Assembly: GCF_016805305.1 (NCBI RefSeq)
Contig: NZ_JAERQN010000003.1
Location: 186,001-250,000 of the forward strand
Origin: Falsiroseomonas ponticola
GTDB taxonomy: Bacteria; Pseudomonadota; Alphaproteobacteria; Acetobacterales; Acetobacteraceae
Direction: 5' to 3'
DNA: 64,000 bases
Every line of letters begins with the position of its first letter. Position 1 is the stretch's first letter. This document shows, one piece after another, positions 42,862 through 51,037 of this stretch. Below the pieces are notes generated by a model. That model worked only from the letters and a program-made list of their open reading frames with translations. It was not told the DNA's origin and ran no database searches. A program made the translations under genes and the position numbers.

Positions 42862-44118
42862 CTACGCCCCGACAAACTCCCCGTTCCGCATCAGCGGTTC
42901 GACAGCCCCCGTCTTCGTCACCCCGTCGATGTCGATCTCGCCGCTCCCGATCATCCAGTCGATATGGATCAGCGATGCGTTCGCCCCCCGCTCGGCCAGC
43001 ACCTCCATCGGCACCCCCGCGCTGTCTCGCAGGCAGGTCGTGTAGGCCTGGCCGAGGGCGATGTGGCTTGCGGCGTTCTCGTCGAACAGCGTGTTCCGGA
43101 ACAGCAGGCCGGATGCGCTGATGGGCGAGGAATGCGGCACCAGCGCCACTTCGCCGAGGCGCGCGGCGCCTTCATCCGTCTCCAGCACCTTGTGCAGCAC
43201 GTTCTCGCCGCGGCTGGCATGGGCTTCGACGATGCGGCCGCCTTCGAAGCGCACCTGGATCTCGTCGATCAGCGTGCCCTGGTAGGCCAGCGGCTTGGTC
43301 GATCGCACTGTGCCTTCCACGCGCAGCTTGTGCGGCGTGGTGAAGACTTCCTCGGTCGGGATGTTGGGGTTGCAGGTTATCCCGTTCTTGGCGGGCTCCG
43401 CGCCCCCGGCCCAGAGGTGCCCGTCCGCCAGGCCGATCACCAAATCCGTGCCCGGCCCGCGGTAGCGCAGCTCGGCGTAGTCTTTCTGGTTCAGGAACTT
43501 CGTGCGGGCATGCAGCGTCGCGTTATGCGCCGCCCAGCCCGCCACCGGGTCGTCCTGGTCCACCCGGCAGGCCATGAAGATGGCGTCCCAGAGCTTCGCG
43601 ACGGCCTCGTGTTCCGGCAGGCCCGGGAAGACCTCCCGCGCCCAGCCGGGGGTGGAGGCCGGGACCAGGTTCCAGTTGATGGCGAAGCTGGTGATGAGTT
43701 CCAGCGCCGGGCGATAGGCGATGCTCCGCGCCCGGTTGGCGCGGGCCACCTTGGCCGGGTCCTGCCCCGCCAGCAGGGTCGGGTCCTCGCCCACCACCGC
43801 CAGGCGCGCCGCGCCGCCGCGGAACGCCGCCGCCATGCCCTCGAACAGCCAGCCGGGGGCCGTGTCGAAGGCGTCGTCGCCGGCGTGGCGGTAGCGCGCC
43901 AGCGCCACCTCGTCATCGCCGATCAGCGGCGTCACCAGCGTCGCGCCGGCCTGGTAGGCATGGGCCGCGATGCGGCGCACCAGGGGCAGCGCCTCCACCG
44001 GCGCCGTCATCACCACTTCCTGGCCCGGCCGCAGATTGAGGCCGACCCGCACGGCCAGCGCCGCCAGCTTGTCGAGCCGCGTCTCAAACAGGGTCGGGTG
44101 GGCTGCGTCGTCAGGCAT
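42862..44118 (-). CDS. M29 (thermophilic) family aminopeptidase
   Basis: 418 residues. N-terminal AVRVGLNLRPGQEVVMTAPV is typical of the family. The metal-binding C-terminal half has NIPTEEVFTTPHKLRVEG, SHIALGQAYT and SLIHIDWMIGSGEIDIDG, the E/E/H/H/D ligands of the two-cobalt or two-zinc site. It removes N-terminal residues from peptides in the cytoplasm. ATG 44118 is chosen over upstream frame starts because the family begins near it. Downstream of tlpA on the same strand, with 14 bp between. Confidence 0.95.
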   Translation of the reverse strand: MPDDAAHPTLFETRLDKLAALAVRVGLNLRPGQEVVMTAPVEALPLVRRIAAHAYQAGATLVTPLIGDDEVALARYRHAGDDAFDTAPGWLFEGMAAAFRGGAARLAVVGEDPTLLAGQDPAKVARANRARSIAYRPALELITSFAINWNLVPASTPGWAREVFPGLPEHEAVAKLWDAIFMACRVDQDDPVAGWAAHNATLHARTKFLNQKDYAELRYRGPGTDLVIGLADGHLWAGGAEPAKNGITCNPNIPTEEVFTTPHKLRVEGTVRSTKPLAYQGTLIDEIQVRFEGGRIVEAHASRGENVLHKVLETDEGAARLGEVALVPHSSPISASGLLFRNTLFDENAASHIALGQAYTTCLRDSAGVPMEVLAERGANASLIHIDWMIGSGEIDIDGVTKTGAVEPLMRNGEFVGA

Positions 44119-44132
44119 GGTCGTTCCGTTCT

Positions 44133-44747
44133 CTAGCTGCGGATGGTGGCATCCGGCGCGGTGGCCGGGATGCGGGTCAGGCGGCGGATCGCGGCGACCA
44201 CCTCGGGCTGGTCCCAGGCGGCCTCGCCCGTCAGGCGGCCCACCTCCAGCCCCCGCCGGTCGAGGATCAGGGTGGTGGGCAGCACCCGCACCTCCAGCGC
44301 CCGCCCCGTGGCGCCGCGGGGGTCGAGCCAGATGCCGAGGTGCCGCAGCCCCGTGCGCTGGTAGAAGGGCTCCACCTGCGCCCGCCCGCCGCGGTCGTTG
44401 GACAGGGCCAGCACCTCGATCCCGTCGCGGGCCACCATGGCGTGCAGCCGGTCCAGCGCCGGCATCTCCGCCACGCAGGGTGGGCACCAGGTGGCCCAGA
44501 AATTCACCACGAGGCCCTTGCCCCGGAAGGCCTCGAAGCCGGTCACGCGCCCCTCGGCATCGGTGAAGGTCAGCCCCTCCGGCAGCGGCCGGCCCTCCGG
44601 CGTCTCGCGGAGGCGCGACAGCCCATGGTCCCCGCCCGCGACCGGTGATAGGGATGCCGCCGCTTGGCGCCCCACCCCCGCCACGAGTAGGGTCGCCCCC
44701 GCCGCGCTGCCAAGAAGGCTACGGCGGCCTCGCACAAACCTCTGCAC
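44133..44747 (-). CDS. TlpA-like thioredoxin-fold protein
   Basis: About 204 residues. A twin-arginine-like N-terminus ([19 protein letters not shown]) suggests membrane anchoring or export. The active site is W-C-P-P-C (Cys88, Cys91) within [17 protein letters not shown], and [12 protein letters not shown] holds the cis-proline. TlpA proteins reduce disulfides in the periplasm, including for cytochrome maturation. The GTG start at 44747 has GGAGGAG upstream. It lies only 16 bp from the divergent argH start. Confidence 0.9.
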   Translation of the reverse strand: MQRFVRGRRSLLGSAAGATLLVAGVGRQAAASLSPVAGGDHGLSRLRETPEGRPLPEGLTFTDAEGRVTGFEAFRGKGLVVNFWATWCPPCVAEMPALDRLHAMVARDGIEVLALSNDRGGRAQVEPFYQRTGLRHLGIWLDPRGATGRALEVRVLPTTLILDRRGLEVGRLTGEAAWDQPEVVAAIRRLTRIPATAPDATIRS

Positions 44748-44763
44748 CGAAAGAAACTCCTCC

Positions 44764-46158
44764 GTGACCGAACCGCGTGCCAGCAATGACCTGTGGGGTG
44801 GCCGCTACGCCGAAGGCCCGTCTGCCATCATGCGGGAGATCAATGCCAGCATCGGCTTCGATCGCAAGATGTGGCGCCAGGATATCCGCGGCAGTCTCGC
44901 CCACGCAGCCATGCTGGCGCATGTAGGGATCATCGGGGCGGAGGACGAGGCCGCCATCCGCGAAGGCCTGGCCGCCATCGGGAAGGACATCGAGGAAGGC
45001 CGCTTCCCCTTCAGCGAATCCCTCGAAGACATCCACATGAACATCGAGGCAAGGCTGACGGAGCGGATCGGGGAGGCCGGCAAGCGCCTGCACACCGGCC
45101 GCAGCCGTAACGACCAGGTGGCCCTCGATGTCCGCCTCTGGGTGCGCGACGCGATCGATGGGCTGGACGCCCAGATCGCCGCCGTGATGCGGGAGATGGT
45201 GGCGAGGGCCGCGGAGCATGCCGCGACGGTCATGCCCGGCTTCACCCACCTCCAGCCCGCCCAGCCCACGACGCTCGGCCACCACCTGCTCGCCTATGTG
45301 GAGATGCTGTCGCGGGACCGCGGCCGCCTCGCCGATGCGCGCCGCCGCCTGAACGAGAGCCCCCTCGGCGCCGCGGCGCTCTGCGGCACCGGCTTCCCGA
45401 TCGACCGGCACATGACGGCGAAGGCGCTCGGCTTCGATGGCCCCACGCGCAACAGCCTGGACAGCGTGGCGTCGCGCGACTTCGCCGCCGAATTCCTCTT
45501 CGCCTGCGCCATGTGCGCCACGCATCTGTCTCGCCTCGCCGAGGAGATCGTGATCTGGACCAACCCCTATTTCGGCTTCATCAAGCTGTCGGACGCCTTC
45601 ACCACCGGCAGCTCCATCATGCCGCAGAAGCGCAACCCGGATGCGGCGGAGCTGGTGCGCGGCAAGACCGGGCGCATCACCGGGTCGCTGGTCGGCCTGC
45701 TGACCGTGATGAAGGGCCTGGCGCTCACCTATTTCAAGGACATGCAGGAAGACAAGGAAGGCATCTTCGACGCGGCGGAGAGCCTGGCGCTGGGCCTCGC
45801 CGCCATCGGCGGCATGGTGCGGGACATGCAGCCCCAGGTGGAACGCCTGGCGGAAGCCGCCGGCGCCGGCTTCTCCACCGCCACGGACCTGGCGGACTGG
45901 CTGGTCCGCGAACTCCGCTTCCCCTTCCGCGATGCCCACCACGTGACGGGCCGCCTGGTCGCGCTGGCGGAGCAGAAGGGCGTGGACCTCGCCGGCCTCA
46001 CGCTCGACGACATGAAATTCATCGAGCCCCGCATCCATGAGGGTGTCTTCGGCGTCCTGACCGTCCAGGCCTCCGTCGCGTCGCGCACCAGCTATGGCGG
46101 CACGGCGCCGGCGAATGTCGCGGCGATGGCGCGGGAATGGCAGGAGAAGCTCGGATGA
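44764..46158 (+). CDS. argH: Argininosuccinate lyase
   Basis: 464 residues, the standard length. The fumarase/aspartase superfamily signature [12 protein letters not shown] is at residues 282-293, and the catalytic [12 protein letters not shown] and [12 protein letters not shown] segments are intact. It cleaves argininosuccinate to arginine and fumarate, the last step of arginine synthesis. The start is GTG 44764 (VTEPRASND), since no nearby ATG fits. The stop overlaps lptM (ATGA). Divergent from tlpA. Confidence 0.97.
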   Translation: MTEPRASNDLWGGRYAEGPSAIMREINASIGFDRKMWRQDIRGSLAHAAMLAHVGIIGAEDEAAIREGLAAIGKDIEEGRFPFSESLEDIHMNIEARLTERIGEAGKRLHTGRSRNDQVALDVRLWVRDAIDGLDAQIAAVMREMVARAAEHAATVMPGFTHLQPAQPTTLGHHLLAYVEMLSRDRGRLADARRRLNESPLGAAALCGTGFPIDRHMTAKALGFDGPTRNSLDSVASRDFAAEFLFACAMCATHLSRLAEEIVIWTNPYFGFIKLSDAFTTGSSIMPQKRNPDAAELVRGKTGRITGSLVGLLTVMKGLALTYFKDMQEDKEGIFDAAESLALGLAAIGGMVRDMQPQVERLAEAAGAGFSTATDLADWLVRELRFPFRDAHHVTGRLVALAEQKGVDLAGLTLDDMKFIEPRIHEGVFGVLTVQASVASRTSYGGTAPANVAAMAREWQEKLG

Positions 46159-46289
46159 AGCGTCTGGCCGGCTGCCTCGCGGTCCTGCTGCTGGCCCTCT
46201 CGCTCGGCGCCTGCGGCCGGGCGGGCTCCATCCGCCCACCGGGCCCGCCCGACCAGGTCACGCATCCCCGCGCCTATCCAAGCCGCTAG
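46155..46289 (+). CDS. lptM: Small lipoprotein, LptM-like
   Basis: 44 residues. The lipoprotein signal [20 protein letters not shown] ends in the lipobox L-G-A-C (Cys20), followed by [14 protein letters not shown], typical of LptM (YifL). LptM helps the LptD barrel mature in the outer membrane. It overlaps the argH stop by 4 bp, as in many proteobacteria, where lysA usually comes next; here 3.4 kb intervenes. Confidence 0.88.
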   Translation: MKRLAGCLAVLLLALSLGACGRAGSIRPPGPPDQVTHPRAYPSR

Positions 46290-46313
46290 ATCACCGCTAC
46301 TGATCCAGTGCCA

Positions 46314-46919
46314 ATGTCAACGAACGACACATTGCCCGGTGCCGAGACGGACCTCGCCGCAAGGCGGGGCTACCATCATGGCAACCTCAAGGAATCGCTG
46401 CTGGAAGCGGCGCGGCGCCTGGTGGCGGAGCGTGGCCCGAACGGCTTCACCCTGGCGGAGGCCGCGCGCCTCGCCGGCGTCTCGCCCTCCGCGCCCTATC
46501 GCCATTTCAAGGACAAGGAAGCGCTGCTGCAGGAACTGGCGCAGCGCGGCTACGCCGAATTCGGCGCCCGCATGCGCGCCGCGGGGGCGGAAGGCGGGCT
46601 GGCCGCCATGGGCCCCACCTATCTCCGCTTCGCGCGGGAGGAGCCGGGCTACTACAGCGTGATGTTCGCCTGGCGCCTGCCGAAGGAGGGGGAGGTGGAC
46701 ACCAACAACAGCTTCACCGCCCTCGTCTCCGCCATTTCCCGCGCCGTGCCGGAAGGGGCGGGCAGGGACCATTCGCGCCTGCTCGGCCTGCAGGTCTGGG
46801 CCATGTCCCATGGCGTGGCGGGGCTGGAACGCGCGGGCTGGCCGCACCCCTCCTCCGGCGTGCCGACGCCGGAGAAGGTGCTGGGCATGGCGGTGGAGGC
46901 CCTGATCCGGCCGCGCTGA
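46314..46919 (+). CDS. TetR family transcriptional regulator
   Basis: 201 residues. The N-terminal TetR helix-turn-helix contains FTLAEAARLAGVSPSAPYRHF, followed by a TetR C-terminal ligand domain of the WHG type (LQVWAMSHGVAGLERAG). GTG 46308 is an alternative start 6 bp upstream. Target genes are unknown; the AT-rich dyad at 49,166 is one possible site within reach. Confidence 0.92.
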   Translation: MSTNDTLPGAETDLAARRGYHHGNLKESLLEAARRLVAERGPNGFTLAEAARLAGVSPSAPYRHFKDKEALLQELAQRGYAEFGARMRAAGAEGGLAAMGPTYLRFAREEPGYYSVMFAWRLPKEGEVDTNNSFTALVSAISRAVPEGAGRDHSRLLGLQVWAMSHGVAGLERAGWPHPSSGVPTPEKVLGMAVEALIRPR

Positions 46920-46925
46920 GGCCCC

Positions 46926-49061
46926 TCAGGCCGCCTCGCGCAGCTTCGCCACCAGCGCGCCGAGTTCCTGGCGCAGCGCCTGCCCCTGCCGCCCCACCGC
47001 GGCGCTGGTGTCGTGCATGGCGCCCAGGCTCTCCACCGTCTCGGCCACGCCCTCCCGCAGCCGATCGACGCCGGAGGAAACCTCGTTGGTGCCGCGGGCG
47101 GCTTCCGCCACGTTGCGCGCGATCTCCCGCGTCGCGGCGCCCTGCTCCTCCACCGCCGCGGCGATGCCGGTCGCGATCTCGCTCGACCGGCCGACGGTCG
47201 TGCCGATGATGCGGATCGCCTCCACCGCCTGGCCGGTGGCGGCCTGCATCTCCGCGATCTGGCGGCCGATCTCCTCCGTGGCCTTGGCGGTCTGCGCCGC
47301 CAGCGTCTTCACCTCGCTCGCCACCACGGCGAAGCCCTTGCCCGCTTCCCCCGCGCGGGCGGCCTCGATGGTCGCGTTCAGCGCCAGCAGGTTGGTCTGG
47401 CCCGCGATGTCGCCGATCATCTTCACCACGTCGCCGATGCGGCCCGCGCCTTCGGCCAGCGCCTGCACGGTGCGGTCCGTGGCGCCCGCTTCCTCCGCCG
47501 CGCGGCGGGCGACGCTCGCGGCCTCCGCCACCTGGCGGCTGATCTCCTCGATGCTGGCGGCCATCTCCTCCGCCGCCGCGGCCACGGTCTGGACATTGGC
47601 GCTGGTCTGCTGCGCGCCGGCCACCGCTGCTTCCGCATCGCCGCCGGTGCGGCGCGCGGTGGCGGACATGCGCGCCGCCGCCTCATCGAGCCCGGCCATG
47701 GTCTCGGCCAGCGCGCCGGCGATGCCGCCCAGGCTGCGCTCCACCTCCTGCGCCAGGGCCCCCTGCGCCTCGCGCCGTTCCGCCGCGGCGCGGCCGCGCA
47801 TCGCGGCGGCCTCCTCCTCCGCCTGGCGCAGCTTGCGGCCATTGTCGCGCAGCACCACCAGGGCATCGGCCAGCCGGCCGACCTCGTCCCCCGCGCCCGC
47901 GCCCGGCACCTCCAGCGCCAGCTCGCCCCGGGCGATGCGGGCCGTGCTGGCGGCGAGCGCATCGAGCCGCCCGGTCACCCGGCGATGGACGATCCAGGTC
48001 GCCGCCCCCGCCACCAGCAGCGCCAGCGCCAGCAGCACGCCGGACACCGCGAGCCGCCACTCCGCCGCCGCGATCAGCGTGGCGCTGCGCGCCTCGCTCG
48101 CCCGCCCCGCGCCATGCATCACGCCGAGCAGCGTGCCGAGCTGCGGCGTCGTCCGCTCCACATAGGGGCCGACCGCCAGGGAATAGCGCCCGCCCGCCGC
48201 ACCCTCCCGCAGCAGCTGCTCGGACAGGCCGCGGAACTCCTGGAAATAGGCGCGTTGCGCCTCCGCCATCGCGGCGCGGATGGCCGGATGCGTGTCCGGA
48301 TCCTCCGCCGGGGCCAGCTTGTCCAGCTGGTCCCACAGCAGGTCCACCCGGGTCCGGCTGGCCATGGCATCCGCCCAGCGATCGGCCGGCACGGGCTGCC
48401 CCGCGGCGATGGCGGAGGAGACATGCGACCGTTCCATCCCCGCGGTATCCCGCAGCCGCCACCCGATCTCCTTCACCGAGGCGAGGCGCGCCAGCACCGG
48501 ATCGGCCTCCGCCGCGTTGTGGGAGGCCGCGAACCACACCCGCAGCGCCGCATTGACGGAGGCGGTGATGGCCGGGATGTAGTCCCGCCGCAGCGCCTCG
48601 TCCCGCTGGCCACGCGGCAGGCGAAGCGCCGCATCCGCCCGCTGCCGCATCTCATCCGCGCGCTGCAGCGCCGCGCGCAGGTCGCGCAGCAGCGCCTCCC
48701 TGCCCGGGAAGTCGGTCACCTCCAGCCCCGCCAGGCCGGGGGCGAAGTCGGCCGCCACGGCGGCGCGGCGGCGGGCGATCTCGGCCAGCGCGGCCGGGCT
48801 GGCCGGCTCCTCCGCCTGCAGCGCGTTGTTGGTCGCCAGGCGCTCCATCAGCACCTCGAACAGCCCGGCGGCGAAGCGATTGGCGGCGCGATCCGCCGCG
48901 GCGGCGCTGCGCACCTCCCGCACCACCCTCGTGCTGGTCCAGACCTCCCACGTCATCGCCCCCACGCTGAGCAGCGCGAGGCCGGTCAGGCTGGCGGTCA
49001 GCGCCACCCTGATGCTGAGGCCCCGGCGGGGGCGGAGGGCAGCGGGGGGAGGCGTGGTCAT
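46926..49061 (-). CDS. Methyl-accepting chemotaxis protein
   Basis: 711 residues. Two transmembrane helices (about 17-38 and near 345-365: [20 protein letters not shown]) enclose a large periplasmic helical sensor. HAMP ([20 protein letters not shown]) and the signalling domain follow, with the conserved tip [23 protein letters not shown] 49061 (MTTPPPA) is preferred over the frame start at 49100. Convergent with the TetR gene, 6 bp between stops. Ligand unknown. Confidence 0.95.
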   Translation of the reverse strand: MTTPPPAALRPRRGLSIRVALTASLTGLALLSVGAMTWEVWTSTRVVREVRSAAAADRAANRFAAGLFEVLMERLATNNALQAEEPASPAALAEIARRRAAVAADFAPGLAGLEVTDFPGREALLRDLRAALQRADEMRQRADAALRLPRGQRDEALRRDYIPAITASVNAALRVWFAASHNAAEADPVLARLASVKEIGWRLRDTAGMERSHVSSAIAAGQPVPADRWADAMASRTRVDLLWDQLDKLAPAEDPDTHPAIRAAMAEAQRAYFQEFRGLSEQLLREGAAGGRYSLAVGPYVERTTPQLGTLLGVMHGAGRASEARSATLIAAAEWRLAVSGVLLALALLVAGAATWIVHRRVTGRLDALAASTARIARGELALEVPGAGAGDEVGRLADALVVLRDNGRKLRQAEEEAAAMRGRAAAERREAQGALAQEVERSLGGIAGALAETMAGLDEAAARMSATARRTGGDAEAAVAGAQQTSANVQTVAAAAEEMAASIEEISRQVAEAASVARRAAEEAGATDRTVQALAEGAGRIGDVVKMIGDIAGQTNLLALNATIEAARAGEAGKGFAVVASEVKTLAAQTAKATEEIGRQIAEMQAATGQAVEAIRIIGTTVGRSSEIATGIAAAVEEQGAATREIARNVAEAARGTNEVSSGVDRLREGVAETVESLGAMHDTSAAVGRQGQALRQELGALVAKLREAA

Positions 49062-49142
49062 CAGGCAGGGTATCCGGTTGGGCGTGACGCGGCGCAGCAT
49101 GGCAGGCCGCCATGAAGAATCGCTTAGCCGCCCCCTTGCCGC

Positions 49143-49171
49143 TTGCGCCGGGCCATCGCTGGCGCTATGTA
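49143..49171 (+). promoter_or_regulatory. Promoter of the DUF2852 gene
   Basis: TTGCGC (49143-49148), 17 bases, TATGTA (49166-49171). The -10 lies within the operator-like dyad that follows, and the ribosome binding site GAGGAG comes just before the ATG. Confidence 0.5.
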
Positions 49172-49192
49172 AATGTTACTAACATTCACATA
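49166..49192. promoter_or_regulatory. AT-rich operator-like palindrome
   Basis: TATGTAAATGTTA and TAACATTCACATA are inverted around a central C, 12 of 13 bases matching, in otherwise GC-rich DNA. It covers the -10 and predicted start region of the DUF2852 gene, where a repressor would block transcription. The shape suits a TetR- or MarR-type dimer. Confidence 0.65.
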
Positions 49193-49201
49193 GAGGAGCC
49201 G

Positions 49202-49618
49202 ATGATCCCCGCCACCGCCCTTCCGGGCTTCCCGCCCGCCACCGCCGACCGCCCCCGGCGCCACCGCTTCTTCCTGCGCGGCTGGCGGCTGCCCGTGATG
49301 ATCCTGGGCTTCATCGCCTGGTGGCCGGTCGGCCTCTTCCTCCTCGCCCTGTTCGGAGTGCTCCACGCCATGCCCTGTTCCGCCCGTATCGCCCTCCGGT
49401 CCCGCCTGCGGGACCGCATGCCGGCCGTCCTGGCCGGTACGTCCGGCAATTCCGCCTTCGACGAGCACCGCGCTAGCGTGCTGCGGCGGCTGGAGGAGGA
49501 ACGCCGGGCGCTGGATGCCCAGCAGGCCGAATTCGCCGCCTTCCTGGACCAGCTCCGCCGCGCGCGGGACCGGGAGGAGTTCGAGCGCTTCATGCAGGCG
49601 CGCGACGCCCGCGCATGA
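49202..49618 (+). CDS. DUF2852 family membrane protein
   Basis: 138 residues. RGWRLPVMILGFIAWWPVGL and FLLALFGVLHAM form one long or two short transmembrane segments. They are followed by an Arg/Glu-rich coiled coil (VLRRLEEERRALDAQQAEFA), the DUF2852 pattern. ATG 49202 is set by GAGGAG at 49193-49198. Function unknown. The palindromic operator directly upstream means its expression is probably tightly controlled. Confidence 0.85.
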   Translation: MIPATALPGFPPATADRPRRHRFFLRGWRLPVMILGFIAWWPVGLFLLALFGVLHAMPCSARIALRSRLRDRMPAVLAGTSGNSAFDEHRASVLRRLEEERRALDAQQAEFAAFLDQLRRARDREEFERFMQARDARA

Positions 49619-49672
49619 GGAGAAGGGGCGGGCGGCTTGGCGGAACGACCCCGCGACCCCAATACTGAGGGA

Positions 49673-51037
49673 ATGGCCGCCCTCCCCGCATCCGCCCTTC
49701 CGGGCGAAGACCCCACCTTTGCCGAGCTGCTGGCACTCCGCCCGCAGCTCACCATGGACCCCGTCGCCGGGCTGATGATGGAGGGCGTGCCCCTCGCCGC
49801 CATCGCCCGCGCCCATGGCACGCCGAGCTGGGTCTATTCCGCCGGCACGCTCCGCCGCCGCCTCGGCCTGCTGCAGGGCGCGCTGGATGCGGCCCGCGCC
49901 GACGCCCAGGTGCATTTCGCGGTCAAGGCCAACCCCAACCTCGCCGTGCTCCGCACGCTCGCCGAAGCCGGCGCCGGCGCCGATGTGGTGAGCGAGGGCG
50001 AGTTGCGCCTCGCCCGCGCCGCCGGCATCCCCGCCGGCCACATCGTCTTCTCCGGCGTCGGCAAGACACTGATGGAGATCCGGTACGCCCTGGCGGAGGG
50101 GATCCAGCAGATCAACGCCGAATCGGCGGAGGAGGTGGAGATGATCTCCGCCATCGCCACCGCCATGGGGGTGGAGGCCCCCGTCGCCCTTCGGGTGAAC
50201 CCCGACGTGGACGCCAAGACCCACGCCAAGATCACCACCGGCAAGTCGGAGAACAAGTTCGGCATCGCCATCGGCGACGCCCCCGCCCTCTATGCCCGCA
50301 TGGCGACCCTGCCCGGCATCCGCCCGGTCGGCGTCGCGGTCCATATCGGCAGCCAGATCACCGCCGGCGTCTCCGCCTATCGCGTCGCCTATGGCCACCT
50401 GGCCGACCTCGTCCGCGCGCTCCGCGCCCAGGGCCTGGCGGTGGAGCGGGTGGATTGCGGCGGCGGCCTCGGCATCCCCTATCGCGACGAACCGCCGCCA
50501 TCCCCCGCGGCGCTGGCCGGCGCCATCGCCTCCACCCTCGGCAATCTCGGGGTCGAGCTGATGGTGGAGCCCGGGCGCTGGATCTCCGGCCCCGCCGGCG
50601 TGCTGCTCGCCTCCGTCATCCTGCAGAAGACCGGGGCGGAACGGCGCTTCGTCGTTGTGGATGCCGCGATGAACGACCTGGTGCGGCCGGCCATGTACGA
50701 TGCCTGGCACGGCATCGTCCCCGTCTCCCCCGCCGACTACGTGGCCCCCGTCGCGCCCTGCGACGTGGTGGGCCCGATCTGCGAGACGGGGGACACCTTC
50801 ACCAGAAATCGTGGCCTTCCGAACCTCGATCCGGGTAGCCTCGTCGCGTTCCTGGATGCGGGGGCCTATGGCGCGTCGATGAGCAGCACCTACAACAGCC
50901 GGCCGCTGGCGGCCGAGATCCTGGTGGATGGCGACCGCTTCGCCGTGGTGCGCGAACGCCAGACGCAGGAAGCCCTGCTGGCCGGCCAGGCGCTGCCGGC
51001 CTGGATGGCGGGCCCCTCGCAGACGAGCCCGGCGTGA
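49673..51037 (+). CDS. lysA: Diaminopimelate decarboxylase
   Basis: 454 residues. The PLP-binding lysine is Lys85 in HFAVKANPN; VHIGSQITAG and VEPGRWISGPAG are phosphate- and substrate-binding segments. The catalytic Cys370 is in CETGD, with YNSRPLAAEIL near the end. It converts meso-diaminopimelate to lysine and CO2. ATG 49673 (MAALPASALPG) is the likeliest start; a TTG at 49637 is possible. The next gene overlaps by 4 bp (GTGA). In many relatives lysA follows argH-lptM directly. Confidence 0.97.
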   Translation: MAALPASALPGEDPTFAELLALRPQLTMDPVAGLMMEGVPLAAIARAHGTPSWVYSAGTLRRRLGLLQGALDAARADAQVHFAVKANPNLAVLRTLAEAGAGADVVSEGELRLARAAGIPAGHIVFSGVGKTLMEIRYALAEGIQQINAESAEEVEMISAIATAMGVEAPVALRVNPDVDAKTHAKITTGKSENKFGIAIGDAPALYARMATLPGIRPVGVAVHIGSQITAGVSAYRVAYGHLADLVRALRAQGLAVERVDCGGGLGIPYRDEPPPSPAALAGAIASTLGNLGVELMVEPGRWISGPAGVLLASVILQKTGAERRFVVVDAAMNDLVRPAMYDAWHGIVPVSPADYVAPVAPCDVVGPICETGDTFTRNRGLPNLDPGSLVAFLDAGAYGASMSSTYNSRPLAAEILVDGDRFAVVRERQTQEALLAGQALPAWMAGPSQTSPA

